From the NCBI RefSeq assembly GCF_003576455.2, contig NZ_CP032869.1, positions 1,178,001 to 1,242,000 on the forward strand: DNA of 64,000 nucleotides. Reading direction: 5' to 3'. The notes under the pieces are model-generated. The model saw nothing but the letters and a program-made list of their open reading frames with translations. It did no database searches and had not been told where the DNA came from. The position numbers were made by a program, and so were the translations under genes. Of the stretch, positions 1 to 8,070 are shown piece by piece (position 1 is the first letter of the stretch; each line of letters opens with the position of its first letter). The stretch comes from Mucilaginibacter celer (GTDB lineage Bacteria > Bacteroidota > Bacteroidia > Sphingobacteriales > Sphingobacteriaceae).

Positions 1-38
1 CCGATCTTGAAGCTTTTTTAAATAAAACATTTAAATAG
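1..38 (+). CDS. Possible C-terminal tail of an upstream gene (partial)
   Basis: One frame (bases 3-38) reads DLEAFLNKTFK and then a TAG stop. This could be the last residues of a gene that begins before the window. Another frame is open only to a TAA at base 21, and nothing here identifies a family. Very low certainty. Confidence 0.2.
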   Translation, partial: DLEAFLNKTFK

Positions 39-144
39 CCTCAATTTAGGGTTAACATAAGGTAATGTTTAACAATTTGTTAATATTAGTTTAACTATTA
101 GCTGTTGTAAAGCGTATACTTTTATACAAAAAAATTAACGCAAC

Positions 145-834
145 ATGAGCAGTACCGCAAAACAGAAAATACTTATTGTTGATGACGAACCGGATATCCT
201 GGAACTGATTGAGTATAACCTCAAAAAAGAAGGATACCAGGTGTTTTTAGCCCGTAATGGCCAGGAAGCCGTTGCCGAAGCAAAAAAGGCACTGCCCGAT
301 CTGATCGTACTGGATATCATGATGCCTAAAATGGACGGCATCGAAGCCTGCCGCATTATGCGCACCATGCCCGAGTTTAAAAACACCTTTATGGTATTTT
401 TAACCGCCCGCAGTGAAGAGTATTCAGAAATTGCCGGTTTTAACGTAGGTGCCGACGATTATATTGCCAAACCTATTAAACCACGCGCCCTTGTAAGCCG
501 TATTAATGCGATACTTCGCCGTAACGCCCCAGCCGAAGACGTAGTTGATAACAAGCTTGAAATTGGCGACCTGGTGATTGACCGTGAGGCTTACCTGGTA
601 TATAAAAATGGTGTTAAAGTGGTTTTGGCTAAAAAAGAGTTTGAACTGCTTTACCTGTTGGCTTCAAAACCAGGCAAGGTTTACACCCGCGAGGTGATCC
701 TGAAAAATATCTGGGAAGATTCGGTAGTGGTAACCAATCGTACTATTGATGTGCACATCCGTAAACTGCGCGAAAAACTGGGCGACGATTGTGTTGCTAC
801 CGTAAAAGGCGTAGGTTATAAATTTGAGGCATAA
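145..834 (+). CDS. OmpR/PhoB-type response regulator
   Basis: A cytoplasmic two-component regulator of 229 aa, the normal length for OmpR-type proteins. The N-terminal receiver domain (about 1-120) has the acidic pair D13-D14, phospho-acceptor D57 in the LDIMMP motif, switch T87 and K109 in YIAKPIKP. The C-terminal winged helix (about 130-229) ends in the family pattern TNRTIDVHIRKLREKLG...VKGVGYKF. No histidine kinase is found in the window, so the partner is probably upstream or elsewhere and the regulon cannot be named. The gene stands alone, with an AT-rich leader before it and an intrinsic terminator after it. PhoB-like function is possible from similarity, but not shown. Confidence 0.93.
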   Translation: MSSTAKQKILIVDDEPDILELIEYNLKKEGYQVFLARNGQEAVAEAKKALPDLIVLDIMMPKMDGIEACRIMRTMPEFKNTFMVFLTARSEEYSEIAGFNVGADDYIAKPIKPRALVSRINAILRRNAPAEDVVDNKLEIGDLVIDREAYLVYKNGVKVVLAKKEFELLYLLASKPGKVYTREVILKNIWEDSVVVTNRTIDVHIRKLREKLGDDCVATVKGVGYKFEA

Positions 835-867
835 GCGCCAATCCCGGTAACAGAAAATATGGTTAAG

Positions 868-905
868 AAAAAAGCGATCTGCATGCAGGTCGCTTTTTTG
901 TTTTA
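868..905 (+). terminator. Rho-independent terminator
   Basis: The arms aaaaaagcga (868-877) and tcgctttttt (890-899) pair perfectly around a 12-nt loop, and the 3' arm runs into a T tract. It ends the response regulator transcript. It can also work leftwards and may stop the convergent acr3 transcript. Confidence 0.85.
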
Positions 906-927
906 AGATGGTTTGGCATTTTTAGTT

Positions 928-2010
928 TCAATTACCAGCCATAATTTGGTTACGATAATATTTTTTGCGAAACCAAAATGCAACGTTAACCAGTGCTATC
1001 AAAGCCGGCACCTCAACCAGCGGACCGATCACCCCGGCAAAGGCTTCGCCCGAGTTGATACCAAACACACCGATAGATACCGCAATGGCCAGTTCAAAAT
1101 TATTACCGGTTGCTGTAAAGGCGATAGAGGTACTTTTTGAATAATCGGCACCAAAATATTTACCTGCAACAAAACTTAACAGGAACATAATTGCAAAATA
1201 GGCTACCAATGGCAATGCAATACGCGCAACATCCAATGGGATTTGTACAATTAAGCCTCCTTTAAGGCTAAACATAACAACAATGGTAAACAGCAATGCA
1301 ATAAGCGTAAGCGGAGAAATAAATGGGACAAATTTTTGCTGAAACCACGTTTCTCCCTTTATTTTAATAAGTACATATCGGCTGATAACGCCGGCAGCGA
1401 AGGGAATACCCAGGTAAATACCCACGCTTTTGGCAATCTGGCTTATGGTGATATTTACTTCATGCCCCTTAAAGCCAAACAGCGGCGGCAATACCGTTAT
1501 AAAAATGTAAGCATATACGCTATATAAAAATACCTGGAAAATGCTGTTGAGTGCAATTAGTCCGGCCGCATACTCGGGGCTGCCGTCGGCCAGGTCATTC
1601 CATACAACAACCATAGCTATGCAGCGGGCAAGCCCTATCAATATTAACCCAAACATGTAATCGGGATAGTTGTGCAGAAAAACTATCGCTAAAACAAACA
1701 TCAGGATGGGGCCAACTATCCAATTTAAAGCAAGGGATGCAATTAACACTTTGGTATCTTTAAATACCTTGCCTATTTGCCCGTATTTTACTTTGGCCAG
1801 CGGAGGATACATCATCAATATAAGCCCTATAGCCAGCGGTATGTTGGTTGTACCGCTCGAAAACGAATTGATAAAAGAGGAAGACGAAGGCGCAAAGTAT
1901 CCTACAGACACGCCAATAATCATGGCCAGAAAAATCCATAGGGTAAGATAGCGGTCTATAAAGCCAAGGCGTTTCCGTTCGGCGGCAGGGGCACAGTTAT
2001 TTGCAGCCAT
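928..2010 (-). CDS. acr3: Acr3-type arsenite efflux permease
   Basis: An inner-membrane arsenite exporter of the ACR3 (BART superfamily) type, 360 aa with about ten hydrophobic segments. It carries the conserved family cysteine in the segment [18 protein letters not shown], which in studied Acr3 proteins is needed for arsenite transport, and the late [10 protein letters not shown] motif. It is the last gene of the leftward ars operon: its ATG lies 1 bp past the arsC stop. Arsenite made by ArsC would be exported here. ACR3 rather than ArsB is clear from the motifs and from the absence of the 12-helix ArsB pattern. Confidence 0.95.
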   Translation of the reverse strand: MAANNCAPAAERKRLGFIDRYLTLWIFLAMIIGVSVGYFAPSSSSFINSFSSGTTNIPLAIGLILMMYPPLAKVKYGQIGKVFKDTKVLIASLALNWIVGPILMFVLAIVFLHNYPDYMFGLILIGLARCIAMVVVWNDLADGSPEYAAGLIALNSIFQVFLYSVYAYIFITVLPPLFGFKGHEVNITISQIAKSVGIYLGIPFAAGVISRYVLIKIKGETWFQQKFVPFISPLTLIALLFTIVVMFSLKGGLIVQIPLDVARIALPLVAYFAIMFLLSFVAGKYFGADYSKSTSIAFTATGNNFELAIAVSIGVFGINSGEAFAGVIGPLVEVPALIALVNVAFWFRKKYYRNQIMAGN

Positions 2011-2011
2011 C

Positions 2012-2437
2012 TTAAATTGTTTCGGTTAAATATTGTTCGGTAAATTGTTTGGTATAGGCTTTTACCTGTTCCCGCACCTGCCTGAATGATTCCATTATTT
2101 CCTCTTCGGTGCCGCGTGCTTTTGCCGGGTCGGGAAAATTGTGGTGAAATCGGTTTACATTGCCCGGAAAGAAGGGGCAGGCCTCGTTGGCATTATCGCA
2201 AACGGTTATCACATAATTAAAAGGGACACTAATATATTCATCAACATGGTTTGAGGTATGATTGGAGATATCAATGCCATCTTCGGCCATAATTTTAATA
2301 GCCCTTGGGTTAACGCCGTGTGTTTCAATACCGGCGCTGTAAATGTTTGCTTTATCGCCTGCAAAATACTTTAAGTATCCATGGGCAATCTGGCTGCGGC
2401 AACTGTTGCCGGTGCACAATACTAATACGTTTTTCAT
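2012..2437 (-). CDS. arsC: Arsenate reductase, LMW-phosphatase type
   Basis: Reduces arsenate to arsenite. The 141-aa protein has the low-molecular-weight phosphatase fold with the P-loop C8-TGNSC-R14 at the N-terminus and the redox pair C80 and C87 spaced as in thioredoxin-linked ArsC of the Staphylococcus type (CDNANEAC). All three catalytic cysteines are present, so a thioredoxin-coupled mechanism is expected; an electron donor is not encoded nearby. It is third in the arsR-arsM-arsC-acr3 operon, 9 bp after arsM and 1 bp before acr3. Confidence 0.94.
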   Translation of the reverse strand: MKNVLVLCTGNSCRSQIAHGYLKYFAGDKANIYSAGIETHGVNPRAIKIMAEDGIDISNHTSNHVDEYISVPFNYVITVCDNANEACPFFPGNVNRFHHNFPDPAKARGTEEEIMESFRQVREQVKAYTKQFTEQYLTETI

Positions 2438-2446
2438 GTTTGGTTA

Positions 2447-3286
2447 TTAACAGCAGCCTGGCTCACAGCAGGCCTTTATTTCAGTTTTCTCGGCATAAAC
2501 GGTAACGCTTACAATAGCGCCATTGCCGCCTTTAAATTCGGTAATCTCATCAGCCGATAAATAGTTACTTAAAATATCGTTGGGAATGATGATAGGTTTC
2601 TCTTTTTGTACAGTGATATTGCTGAACCCGTTTTTTTCAATCAGTCCCAGGTATTCATCTTTCTGAATGGCACCGGCCACGCATCCGGCATACATTTCGG
2701 CTGCCGACCGGATTTTTTCAGGCAGTGTACCGGTTAAAACAATATCCGAAATGCTGAAATGGCCACCGGGTTTCAGCACCCTGTAAATATCTTTAATTAC
2801 AGCATCTTTATCGGGCACCAGGTTTAATACGCAGTTGCTCACCACCACATCAGCTTTATTGGCCGTTACCGGCATGTTTTCAATATCGCCAAGGCGAAAC
2901 TCAACATTGTTATAACCAAGCTTATCTGCATTTTCGCGTGCTTTGTTAATCATAGCTTCAGTAAAATCGATACCTATTATTTTACCGGTTTCGCCCGCTT
3001 CGGCCCGGGCTATAAAGCAATCGTTGCCGGCACCGCTACCGAGGTCAATTACCACATCGCCTTTTTTTATTTGTGCAAACTGTGTTGGAAGACCGCAGCC
3101 TAAACCCAGATCTGCATCAGCGGTATAACCCTGCAATTCGGTATAATCTTCGCTCATAATGTTATACACCTCGGCAGAGCAGCCACCCGCCCCGCAGCAT
3201 GATGCCTGGTTGCTCTCCTTATCCTGTAAGGCTATTTCACTGTATTTCAGCTTCACCAGTTCTTTTAACTCTTGATTTGTTTTCAT
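2447..3286 (-). CDS. arsM: Arsenite S-adenosylmethionine methyltransferase
   Basis: Methylates As(III) using SAM, giving methylated and volatile arsenicals. The 279-aa protein has the Rossmann SAM motif DLGSGAGND at about 81-89 and the three family cysteines that bind As(III), here C64 (GLGCGLPT), C152 (SNCVLNLV) and C202 (YAGCVAGA). Extra cysteines lie at C30, C31 and C36, and the chain ends in CCEPGCC, which could bind metalloid. The gene follows arsR with a 40-bp gap that contains a second copy of the putative ArsR operator, so it may be partly controlled from its own site. Confidence 0.95.
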   Translation of the reverse strand: MKTNQELKELVKLKYSEIALQDKESNQASCCGAGGCSAEVYNIMSEDYTELQGYTADADLGLGCGLPTQFAQIKKGDVVIDLGSGAGNDCFIARAEAGETGKIIGIDFTEAMINKARENADKLGYNNVEFRLGDIENMPVTANKADVVVSNCVLNLVPDKDAVIKDIYRVLKPGGHFSISDIVLTGTLPEKIRSAAEMYAGCVAGAIQKDEYLGLIEKNGFSNITVQKEKPIIIPNDILSNYLSADEITEFKGGNGAIVSVTVYAEKTEIKACCEPGCC

Positions 3287-3292
3287 TTGTTT

Positions 3293-3310
3293 ATTGCAAT
3301 ATTGCGATTT
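3293..3310 (-). promoter_or_regulatory. Internal ArsR operator candidate before arsM
   Basis: The sequence ATTGCAATATTGCGATTT lies between arsR and arsM, 7 bp upstream of the arsM start. Read on the minus strand it is the near-perfect inverted repeat ATCGCAAT/ATTGCAAT. It is nearly identical to the site upstream of arsR (3663-3679). The match between two sites in one operon is seen directly; binding by ArsR is inferred. Confidence 0.6.
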
Positions 3311-3326
3311 GTTTTTTCAAAAAAAT

Positions 3327-3656
3327 TTAACAGCAGTTGTTAGGGTTTTGATAGGATGAAAAGAGTTTATTCAATTCATCATTTAAATTTTTCCAGGCTA
3401 TGGGTTCAATACAATAACAAACACTTACCCCTTCGATGGTGCCCTGTATAAGGCCGGCATTTTTTAATTCTTTTAAATGCTGCGATACCGTTGGCTGGGC
3501 TAATCCCAATTCGGCAGACAGGTCACCACAGATACAGGCTTTCGCTTCAATAATAAGTTGCAAAATAGCTATCCGCGCGGGGTGCGCTATGGCTTTAAGC
3601 TGAATAGCAAGTTTGTTCTGTTCGTCGGTGAAAATTTCTGTTTTGGTGATTCCCAT
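3327..3656 (-). CDS. arsR: ArsR/SmtB-family metalloregulatory repressor
   Basis: A 109-aa winged-helix repressor, the usual ArsR length. The region KACICGDL keeps the paired cysteines (C41, C43) that lie in the DNA-recognition area of As(III)-sensing ArsR proteins. The helix-turn-helix reads LGLAQPTVSQHLKELKNAGLI, and the protein ends in NNCC, possible extra metalloid ligands. It is the first gene of the ars operon, so autoregulation with derepression by arsenite is the expected control. A promoter with an overlapping operator sits immediately upstream. Confidence 0.93.
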   Translation of the reverse strand: MGITKTEIFTDEQNKLAIQLKAIAHPARIAILQLIIEAKACICGDLSAELGLAQPTVSQHLKELKNAGLIQGTIEGVSVCYCIEPIAWKNLNDELNKLFSSYQNPNNCC

Positions 3657-3662
3657 AATTAT

Positions 3663-3696
3663 ATTGCAATATTACGATTAATTAAACAATTATCAA
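3663..3696 (-). promoter_or_regulatory. ars operon promoter with overlapping operator
   Basis: On the minus strand a -33 TTG (3694-3696) is followed after 19 bp by TAATATTG (3667-3674), one base off the Bacteroidota -7 consensus TAnnTTTG. The dyad ATTGCAATATTACGATT (3663-3679) covers the -7 element, so bound repressor would block the polymerase. The ArsR start codon follows about 10 bp downstream, giving a very short leader. Confidence 0.6.
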
Positions 3697-3760
3697 TATC
3701 TAATAAAATAAAATTAATGGAATCAATATTGTTGTAATTTAAAAAGACAGAAATGAAGAA

Positions 3761-3794
3761 CAGACTTACGAAGTATCAAAACTTCGTAAGTCTG
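3761..3794. repeat. Dispersed palindrome, CAGACTTACGAAGT family
   Basis: Perfect 14-bp arms CAGACTTACGAAGT (3761-3774) and their complement (3781-3794) surround a 6-nt loop. The same palindrome recurs at 45241-45274, so it is a dispersed REP-like element and not only a terminator. It lies 10 bp after the stop of the Lys/Ala-rich protein gene read leftwards. Confidence 0.8.
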
Positions 3795-3804
3795 TAGGAA
3801 GAGA

Positions 3805-4290
3805 TTATTTGGCTGCCGCAGTGGCTTTATTTTTAACCGTTGTAGCAGCCTTAGCTGTTTTGGCCGCTACAGTTTTCTTTGCGGCAGTAGCTTCGGTTTT
3901 AGCCTTGGCGGTAATGGTTTTAGCTTTGGCTGCAGCCTTTTCTTTTACCTGGGTAGCTGCCTTTTTAGCTTCGGCAACATCGGTTTTAGCTTTAGCAGCA
4001 ATAGTTTTTACTTTGGCATCAGCTTTGGCTTTTACATCGGCGGCTGCGGTTTTTGCTTTCGCGGTAACTTCATCCGCTTTTTTAACGGCTGCTTTTTTTG
4101 TTGCCGATACTTTTTTGGCGGCGGTGGCCTTTTTTGCTGTTACTTTTTCTTTGATATCTTCAATTTTTTCTTCGGCTGCTTCTTTTACGTCTTCGGCTGT
4201 GTCTTTGGTGCCTTCCCATAGGCTTTCAATGGTTTCTTTAACCTTCTCGAAAAATCCCTTTTCTTCAGGTTGGGTTGAATTTGTACTCAT
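3805..4290 (-). CDS. Lys/Ala-rich histone-H1-like protein
   Basis: A 161-aa protein in two parts. Residues 1-50 are amphipathic and acidic (repeated KE/ED pairs, ending IEDIKEKV). The rest is almost wholly Lys, Ala, Thr and Val in AKAKT/AAKK-like repeats, resembling histone H1 C-terminal tails and bacterial H1-like (HctB/AlgP-type) proteins. Such tails bind DNA without sequence preference; this role is inferred. The long open frame on the other strand (3809-4306) is a by-product of the repetitive codons. It is a single gene between the ars operon and a pseudouridine synthase. Confidence 0.75.
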   Translation of the reverse strand: MSTNSTQPEEKGFFEKVKETIESLWEGTKDTAEDVKEAAEEKIEDIKEKVTAKKATAAKKVSATKKAAVKKADEVTAKAKTAAADVKAKADAKVKTIAAKAKTDVAEAKKAATQVKEKAAAKAKTITAKAKTEATAAKKTVAAKTAKAATTVKNKATAAAK

Positions 4291-4426
4291 GATGTTTTAT
4301 AGATAGGTAAATAGATTGTTATATAATTAAGCAATTAACCGGCAGGCTTAAAGTTTGTTTTACAAAGAAGTAACAATAGCACAGCAATCAATTTAACAGG
4401 GTGATAGCGGTTTAAATTATAAACCG

Positions 4427-4434
4427 TATTTTTG
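4427..4434 (+). promoter_or_regulatory. -7 promoter element TATTTTTG
   Basis: Exact match to TAnnTTTG, ending 6 bases before the ATG at 4441. Transcription would start at or within a few bases of the start codon, so the mRNA may be leaderless. No clear -33 TTTG was found. Confidence 0.45.
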
Positions 4435-4440
4435 CAGGCT

Positions 4441-5166
4441 ATGAAGTTTCCAAAATTTGCCGACCAGATACTGTTTGAAAACGATGATGTGATTGTGGTG
4501 AACAAGCCGCCCTTTATCAGTTCGCTTGATGAGCGGGGCGATGCCGCCGGCGAGATCAGTATGCTAAGGCTGGCCAAAGCCTATTGGGATGATGCGCAGA
4601 TCTGTCACCGTTTGGATAAGGAAACATCCGGCGCTTTAATTTTTGCCAAAAATCCTGAAGCTTATCGTTCGGTATCTATGCAGTTTGAAAGGCGTAAGGT
4701 TAAAAAAGTGTACCATGCCGTTATTGACGGTACCCACACTTTTGATAACCTGCAGGTTGACCTGCCTATATTAAACGTAGGCAAAGGCACGGTAACCATC
4801 AGCAGGCAGGAGGGCAAAGCCGCCGAAACCTGGTTTAACTCATTAAAATACTATAAACATTATACACTTGTGGAGTGCCGCCCGGTTACCGGCCGCATGC
4901 ACCAGATCAGGATTCACCTGGCTACGCAACGCGCATCCATAGCCGGCGACGAGGTTTACAAAGGGCAGCCCGTATATTTATCAAAGCTAAAACGCAAATA
5001 TCACCTCGGAAAAGACCAGGAAGAGATGCCGATTATGAAACGTTTTGCGCTGCACGCTTACGAAGTAACTTTTAGTCTTGGTGTTGATAATGAGGTAACT
5101 ATCCACGCACCATATCCTAAAGACTTTGAAACGCTTTTAAAATTGCTGGATAAGTTTGACAGTTAA
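4441..5166 (+). CDS. RluA-family pseudouridine synthase
   Basis: Converts uridine to pseudouridine in rRNA or tRNA. The motif CHRLDKETSG contains the catalytic aspartate of the RluA family, and GRMHQIRIHL is the second family signature. At 241 aa it has the catalytic domain only, without an N-terminal S4 domain, so its target cannot be given. I start at ATG 4441; an in-frame TTG at 4432 would extend it by three residues but lies inside the -7 element. It is a single gene. Confidence 0.9.
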   Translation: MKFPKFADQILFENDDVIVVNKPPFISSLDERGDAAGEISMLRLAKAYWDDAQICHRLDKETSGALIFAKNPEAYRSVSMQFERRKVKKVYHAVIDGTHTFDNLQVDLPILNVGKGTVTISRQEGKAAETWFNSLKYYKHYTLVECRPVTGRMHQIRIHLATQRASIAGDEVYKGQPVYLSKLKRKYHLGKDQEEMPIMKRFALHAYEVTFSLGVDNEVTIHAPYPKDFETLLKLLDKFDS

Positions 5167-5225
5167 TACAAATAATGTAACAAAGTGTTTGATATTAACG
5201 TTAAGCCACCGTATTTTTATGCTTA

Positions 5226-6704
5226 ATGGCCAATTACTTTAAAAAGGTATTCCTATTTGTTTTATTGATATTGTTTGGGACGAGTTACTTAAAAGCCGGA
5301 CCATACGTGTATCTCTCCGAAGACAGTCTGGTTAGTTTTATTAAGATAACTAATAAAAACCTGCAGCAAAAAAAACTGGTAAATTATATCAAACTCCGCT
5401 TTCAAAATGGCCCGGAGGCCTCTATCCCGCAGGGGAAAGCTGAAGTTTACCGCGAACTGGATAAATTTCAGGTAAATGATCGCGAAGCGTTAAAGTATTT
5501 TATTGAAAGTACCATTCAGCGGCGCTTTTCAAACCTTAGCGGTGCCGAAAATGCCATGATCAAGGCCATTAACCAGGCATCGAAGGATAAGGCCGATTTT
5601 TTAACCTATTCGTTTATAAGTCACCTCGCCTTTATTCAAACTGATAAGGGTAATGCTATTGGCGCTATATACAGCTATGGGCTGGCCCAGAAAGAAGCGT
5701 TGAAGCTTAACGACCCACAGCTGCAGGTAGTGCTTAATATCAATATTTCTGATCTGTACTATAAACTCAACCTGTACGATCAGTCGTTGTTTTACCTCGA
5801 TCAGGCCCTTTCGGTAAAAGAACAAAATAAAATAAAGGACGACAGGTTTTACACGGTTATCAGCTACAACAAGGCTGAAAATTTTTTCAGGATGGGCCTG
5901 GTCGACTCGTTAAAAAAATGTCACGACCAGTTGTTAGGTCCCCAAAATAAAAGTTATAAGCTTTTTACTTACCAGGGGCGCACGGCCTACTATCTTTCGT
6001 TACTTAAACACCGTAATGCCGAGGCTATTCAACAAATAAAGGCCCTGCAGGCCAGCAAGCAATACGTGGTGAATGATGTTGATAATCAAAACCTGGCCGA
6101 TTGCTTTTATCGAAACTCGCAGCCTGACTCGGCAAAGGCTATTGTTGATGAACTGCTTGTTAAACCATATTCGGCCAATCACCCCGAAATAAAATATCAC
6201 CTTTACGAACTTTTAGGCAAAATAGCCCGCGATAAAGGCGACTATGAAACGGCAGCAACCAATTTCGATCTTGCACTTAAACAATCTGAAGAGCGTATCA
6301 ATAATACCACCCAGGTAGGCAACATATCGGCCCAGATAAAAATAGACAAAATTGAAAGTTCATTTACCGATACAGCCGAACGGTACCGCCGCGAGCGCCT
6401 TATTTTGATCCTTATTATTGTTGCCGTGGTTTTTATGCTTGCCGGTATTGTGCTGCTTTACCGCAGCATAAGGCAAAAGCGCCATTACGAAAAATTACTC
6501 TACGACACCAAAAAGCAGGAACTTGCCTTTATCAACTCGCACGAAGTGCGTAAACACCTTACCAATATATTAGGAATAGTAGAGCTGATGAATGAAAGTA
6601 AGGATAAAAAAGCGGAGTTTATGGAGGTAGAGAAGCATCTTTACAGTTCGGCCTCCAAATTAGATGATGCAATTAAGAATATCTCCGAAAAATTAAGCGA
6701 TTAA
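5226..6704 (+). CDS. TPR membrane protein ending in a DHp-like segment
   Basis: A 492-aa protein. A signal-anchor (about 1-25) leads to TPR-like helical repeats (about 100-380), one membrane helix (about 390-412), a short coiled segment, and a C-terminal stretch FINSHEVRKHLTNILGIVELM that resembles the H-box of histidine kinases (H439). No HATPase domain follows: the gene stops about 50 residues later. In Bacteroidota, TPR-linked sensor kinases normally continue with an ATPase domain, so this is either a natural DHp-only phosphotransfer or dimer partner or a shortened kinase. No cognate regulator is adjacent. Function uncertain. Confidence 0.75.
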   Translation: MANYFKKVFLFVLLILFGTSYLKAGPYVYLSEDSLVSFIKITNKNLQQKKLVNYIKLRFQNGPEASIPQGKAEVYRELDKFQVNDREALKYFIESTIQRRFSNLSGAENAMIKAINQASKDKADFLTYSFISHLAFIQTDKGNAIGAIYSYGLAQKEALKLNDPQLQVVLNINISDLYYKLNLYDQSLFYLDQALSVKEQNKIKDDRFYTVISYNKAENFFRMGLVDSLKKCHDQLLGPQNKSYKLFTYQGRTAYYLSLLKHRNAEAIQQIKALQASKQYVVNDVDNQNLADCFYRNSQPDSAKAIVDELLVKPYSANHPEIKYHLYELLGKIARDKGDYETAATNFDLALKQSEERINNTTQVGNISAQIKIDKIESSFTDTAERYRRERLILILIIVAVVFMLAGIVLLYRSIRQKRHYEKLLYDTKKQELAFINSHEVRKHLTNILGIVELMNESKDKKAEFMEVEKHLYSSASKLDDAIKNISEKLSD

Positions 6705-6997
6705 CACCTGTTACTCGCTTTTTTTATGCCCGATTTTATTGCAAAAAATTCGGGTTTGCAATATTGTTAAAAAACAAGCCTGATTTTTGGTGTAAAATAT
6801 CAAATTGTTAAAAATTCGTTTTTTAATGATTTGTATTATGCTTTTTTAATTATTGTTGACCTATTCTTGAAAAAAAAATCAAAATTTCTTAACATTTGTG
6901 ATGATTTTTGTAAAAAACATTTAAATTCGCCTTAATAATTATTGAGATTAATACAAAAACTATAATTAAAACCCCAACTTTACAAATTAATTAAAAA
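6705..6997. other. AT-rich leader region of glutamine synthetase II
   Basis: This 293-bp gap has no gene. It is rich in A and T tracts. The imperfect hairpin cccgatttt...aaaaaattcggg (about 6728-6753) may end the upstream TPR gene. The sequence GATTTTTG (about 6902-6909), one base off TAnnTTTG, is a possible promoter for the synthetase. No convincing regulator site was seen. Confidence 0.4.
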
Positions 6998-8008
6998 ATG
7001 GCAATAAAACTCGAGTACATTTGGCTTGATGGCTATAAACCAACCCAAAGCCTGCGTAGCAAAACAAAAATCGTTAAAGAATTTAGCGGTAAAGTAGAAG
7101 ATTTAGATAACTGGAGCTTTGATGGTTCTTCGACTGAGCAAGCACCAGGTGGTTCATCAGATTGTATCTTGAAACCAGTTTTTGTTGTTCCTGATCCGGC
7201 AAGGAAAAGCGCTTATTTAGTAATGTGCGAAGTGTTAAGCGCAGATGGAACTCCACACGAATCAAATGGCCGTGCTACTATTGCCGATGATGATAATGAT
7301 TTCTGGTTTGGTTTTGAGCAGGAGTACTTCCTGTGGGATCCGGCTACCAACAAACCGCTTGGTTTCCCGGCAGGCGGTTACCCAGGCCCGCAAGGCCCTT
7401 ACTACTGCTCGGTAGGTGCTAACAACGCTTTCGGTCGCGAAATTGTTGAAGAACACTTAGACGTATGTTTAGAAGCAGGCTTAAACGTTGAAGGTATCAA
7501 CGCCGAGGTTGCTGCCGGCCAGTGGGAGTTCCAGATCTTTGCTAAAGGTGCTAAAGAAGCCGGCGACCAGATCTGGGTTGCACGTTATTTGTTGGAAAGA
7601 ATTGGTGAAAAATACGGAGTTGCTGTTAACTGGCATTGCAAACCGCTTGGTCAGTTAGACTGGAACGGTTCTGGTATGCACGCAAACTTCTCAAATACAA
7701 CTTTACGTACTGCTAACAGCAAAGCTACTTTCGAAGCAATTTGCGAAGCTTTCCGTCCTGCTGTTGCTGAGTGTATCGCTGTTTACGGTGCTGATAACGA
7801 TCAGCGCTTAACCGGTAAACACGAAACTGCTTCAATTACCGACTTTAGCTATGGTGTATCTGACCGTGGTGCTTCTATCCGTATCCCTCTGTATGCTGTT
7901 GAGCACAACTGGAGTGGTTATTTGGAAGATCGTCGCCCTAACTCGGCTGCCGATCCATACAAAGTTGCTGCTGTGATCATCAAAACTGTCAAATCAGCGA
8001 AATTGTAA
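6998..8008 (+). CDS. Glutamine synthetase type II (eukaryote-like)
   Basis: ATP-dependent synthesis of glutamine from glutamate and ammonia. The 336-aa size and the motifs YIWLDGYKPTQSLRSKT, WSFDGSST, GPQGPYYC, NAEVAAGQWEFQI, GSGMHANFS and RLTGKHET are those of the compact GSII found in eukaryotes and some bacteria, not the 470-aa GSI or 730-aa GSIII. Nothing nearby suggests adenylylation control. Codon choice differs slightly (many GCT, GGT), consistent with high expression. It is a single gene with a strong terminator, 1.1 kb from a second GS-family gene. Confidence 0.95.
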   Translation: MAIKLEYIWLDGYKPTQSLRSKTKIVKEFSGKVEDLDNWSFDGSSTEQAPGGSSDCILKPVFVVPDPARKSAYLVMCEVLSADGTPHESNGRATIADDDNDFWFGFEQEYFLWDPATNKPLGFPAGGYPGPQGPYYCSVGANNAFGREIVEEHLDVCLEAGLNVEGINAEVAAGQWEFQIFAKGAKEAGDQIWVARYLLERIGEKYGVAVNWHCKPLGQLDWNGSGMHANFSNTTLRTANSKATFEAICEAFRPAVAECIAVYGADNDQRLTGKHETASITDFSYGVSDRGASIRIPLYAVEHNWSGYLEDRRPNSAADPYKVAAVIIKTVKSAKL

Positions 8009-8035
8009 TTATCCCCCTGAATAACTCATAGTCTG

Positions 8036-8070
8036 TCCCCCCGGTTCGCAAGAGTCGGGGGGATTTTTTT
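8036..8070 (+). terminator. Rho-independent terminator of GSII
   Basis: GC-rich arms TCCCCCCG (8036-8043) and CGGGGGGA (8056-8063) followed by eight T residues, 28 bp after the GSII stop. Confidence 0.9.

Noticed and set aside
3809..4306. 165-codon open frame opposite the Lys/Ala-rich gene
   Set aside because: It mirrors the repetitive Lys/Ala codons as Phe/Ala/Leu repeats, lacks a promoter and looks like a shadow frame.
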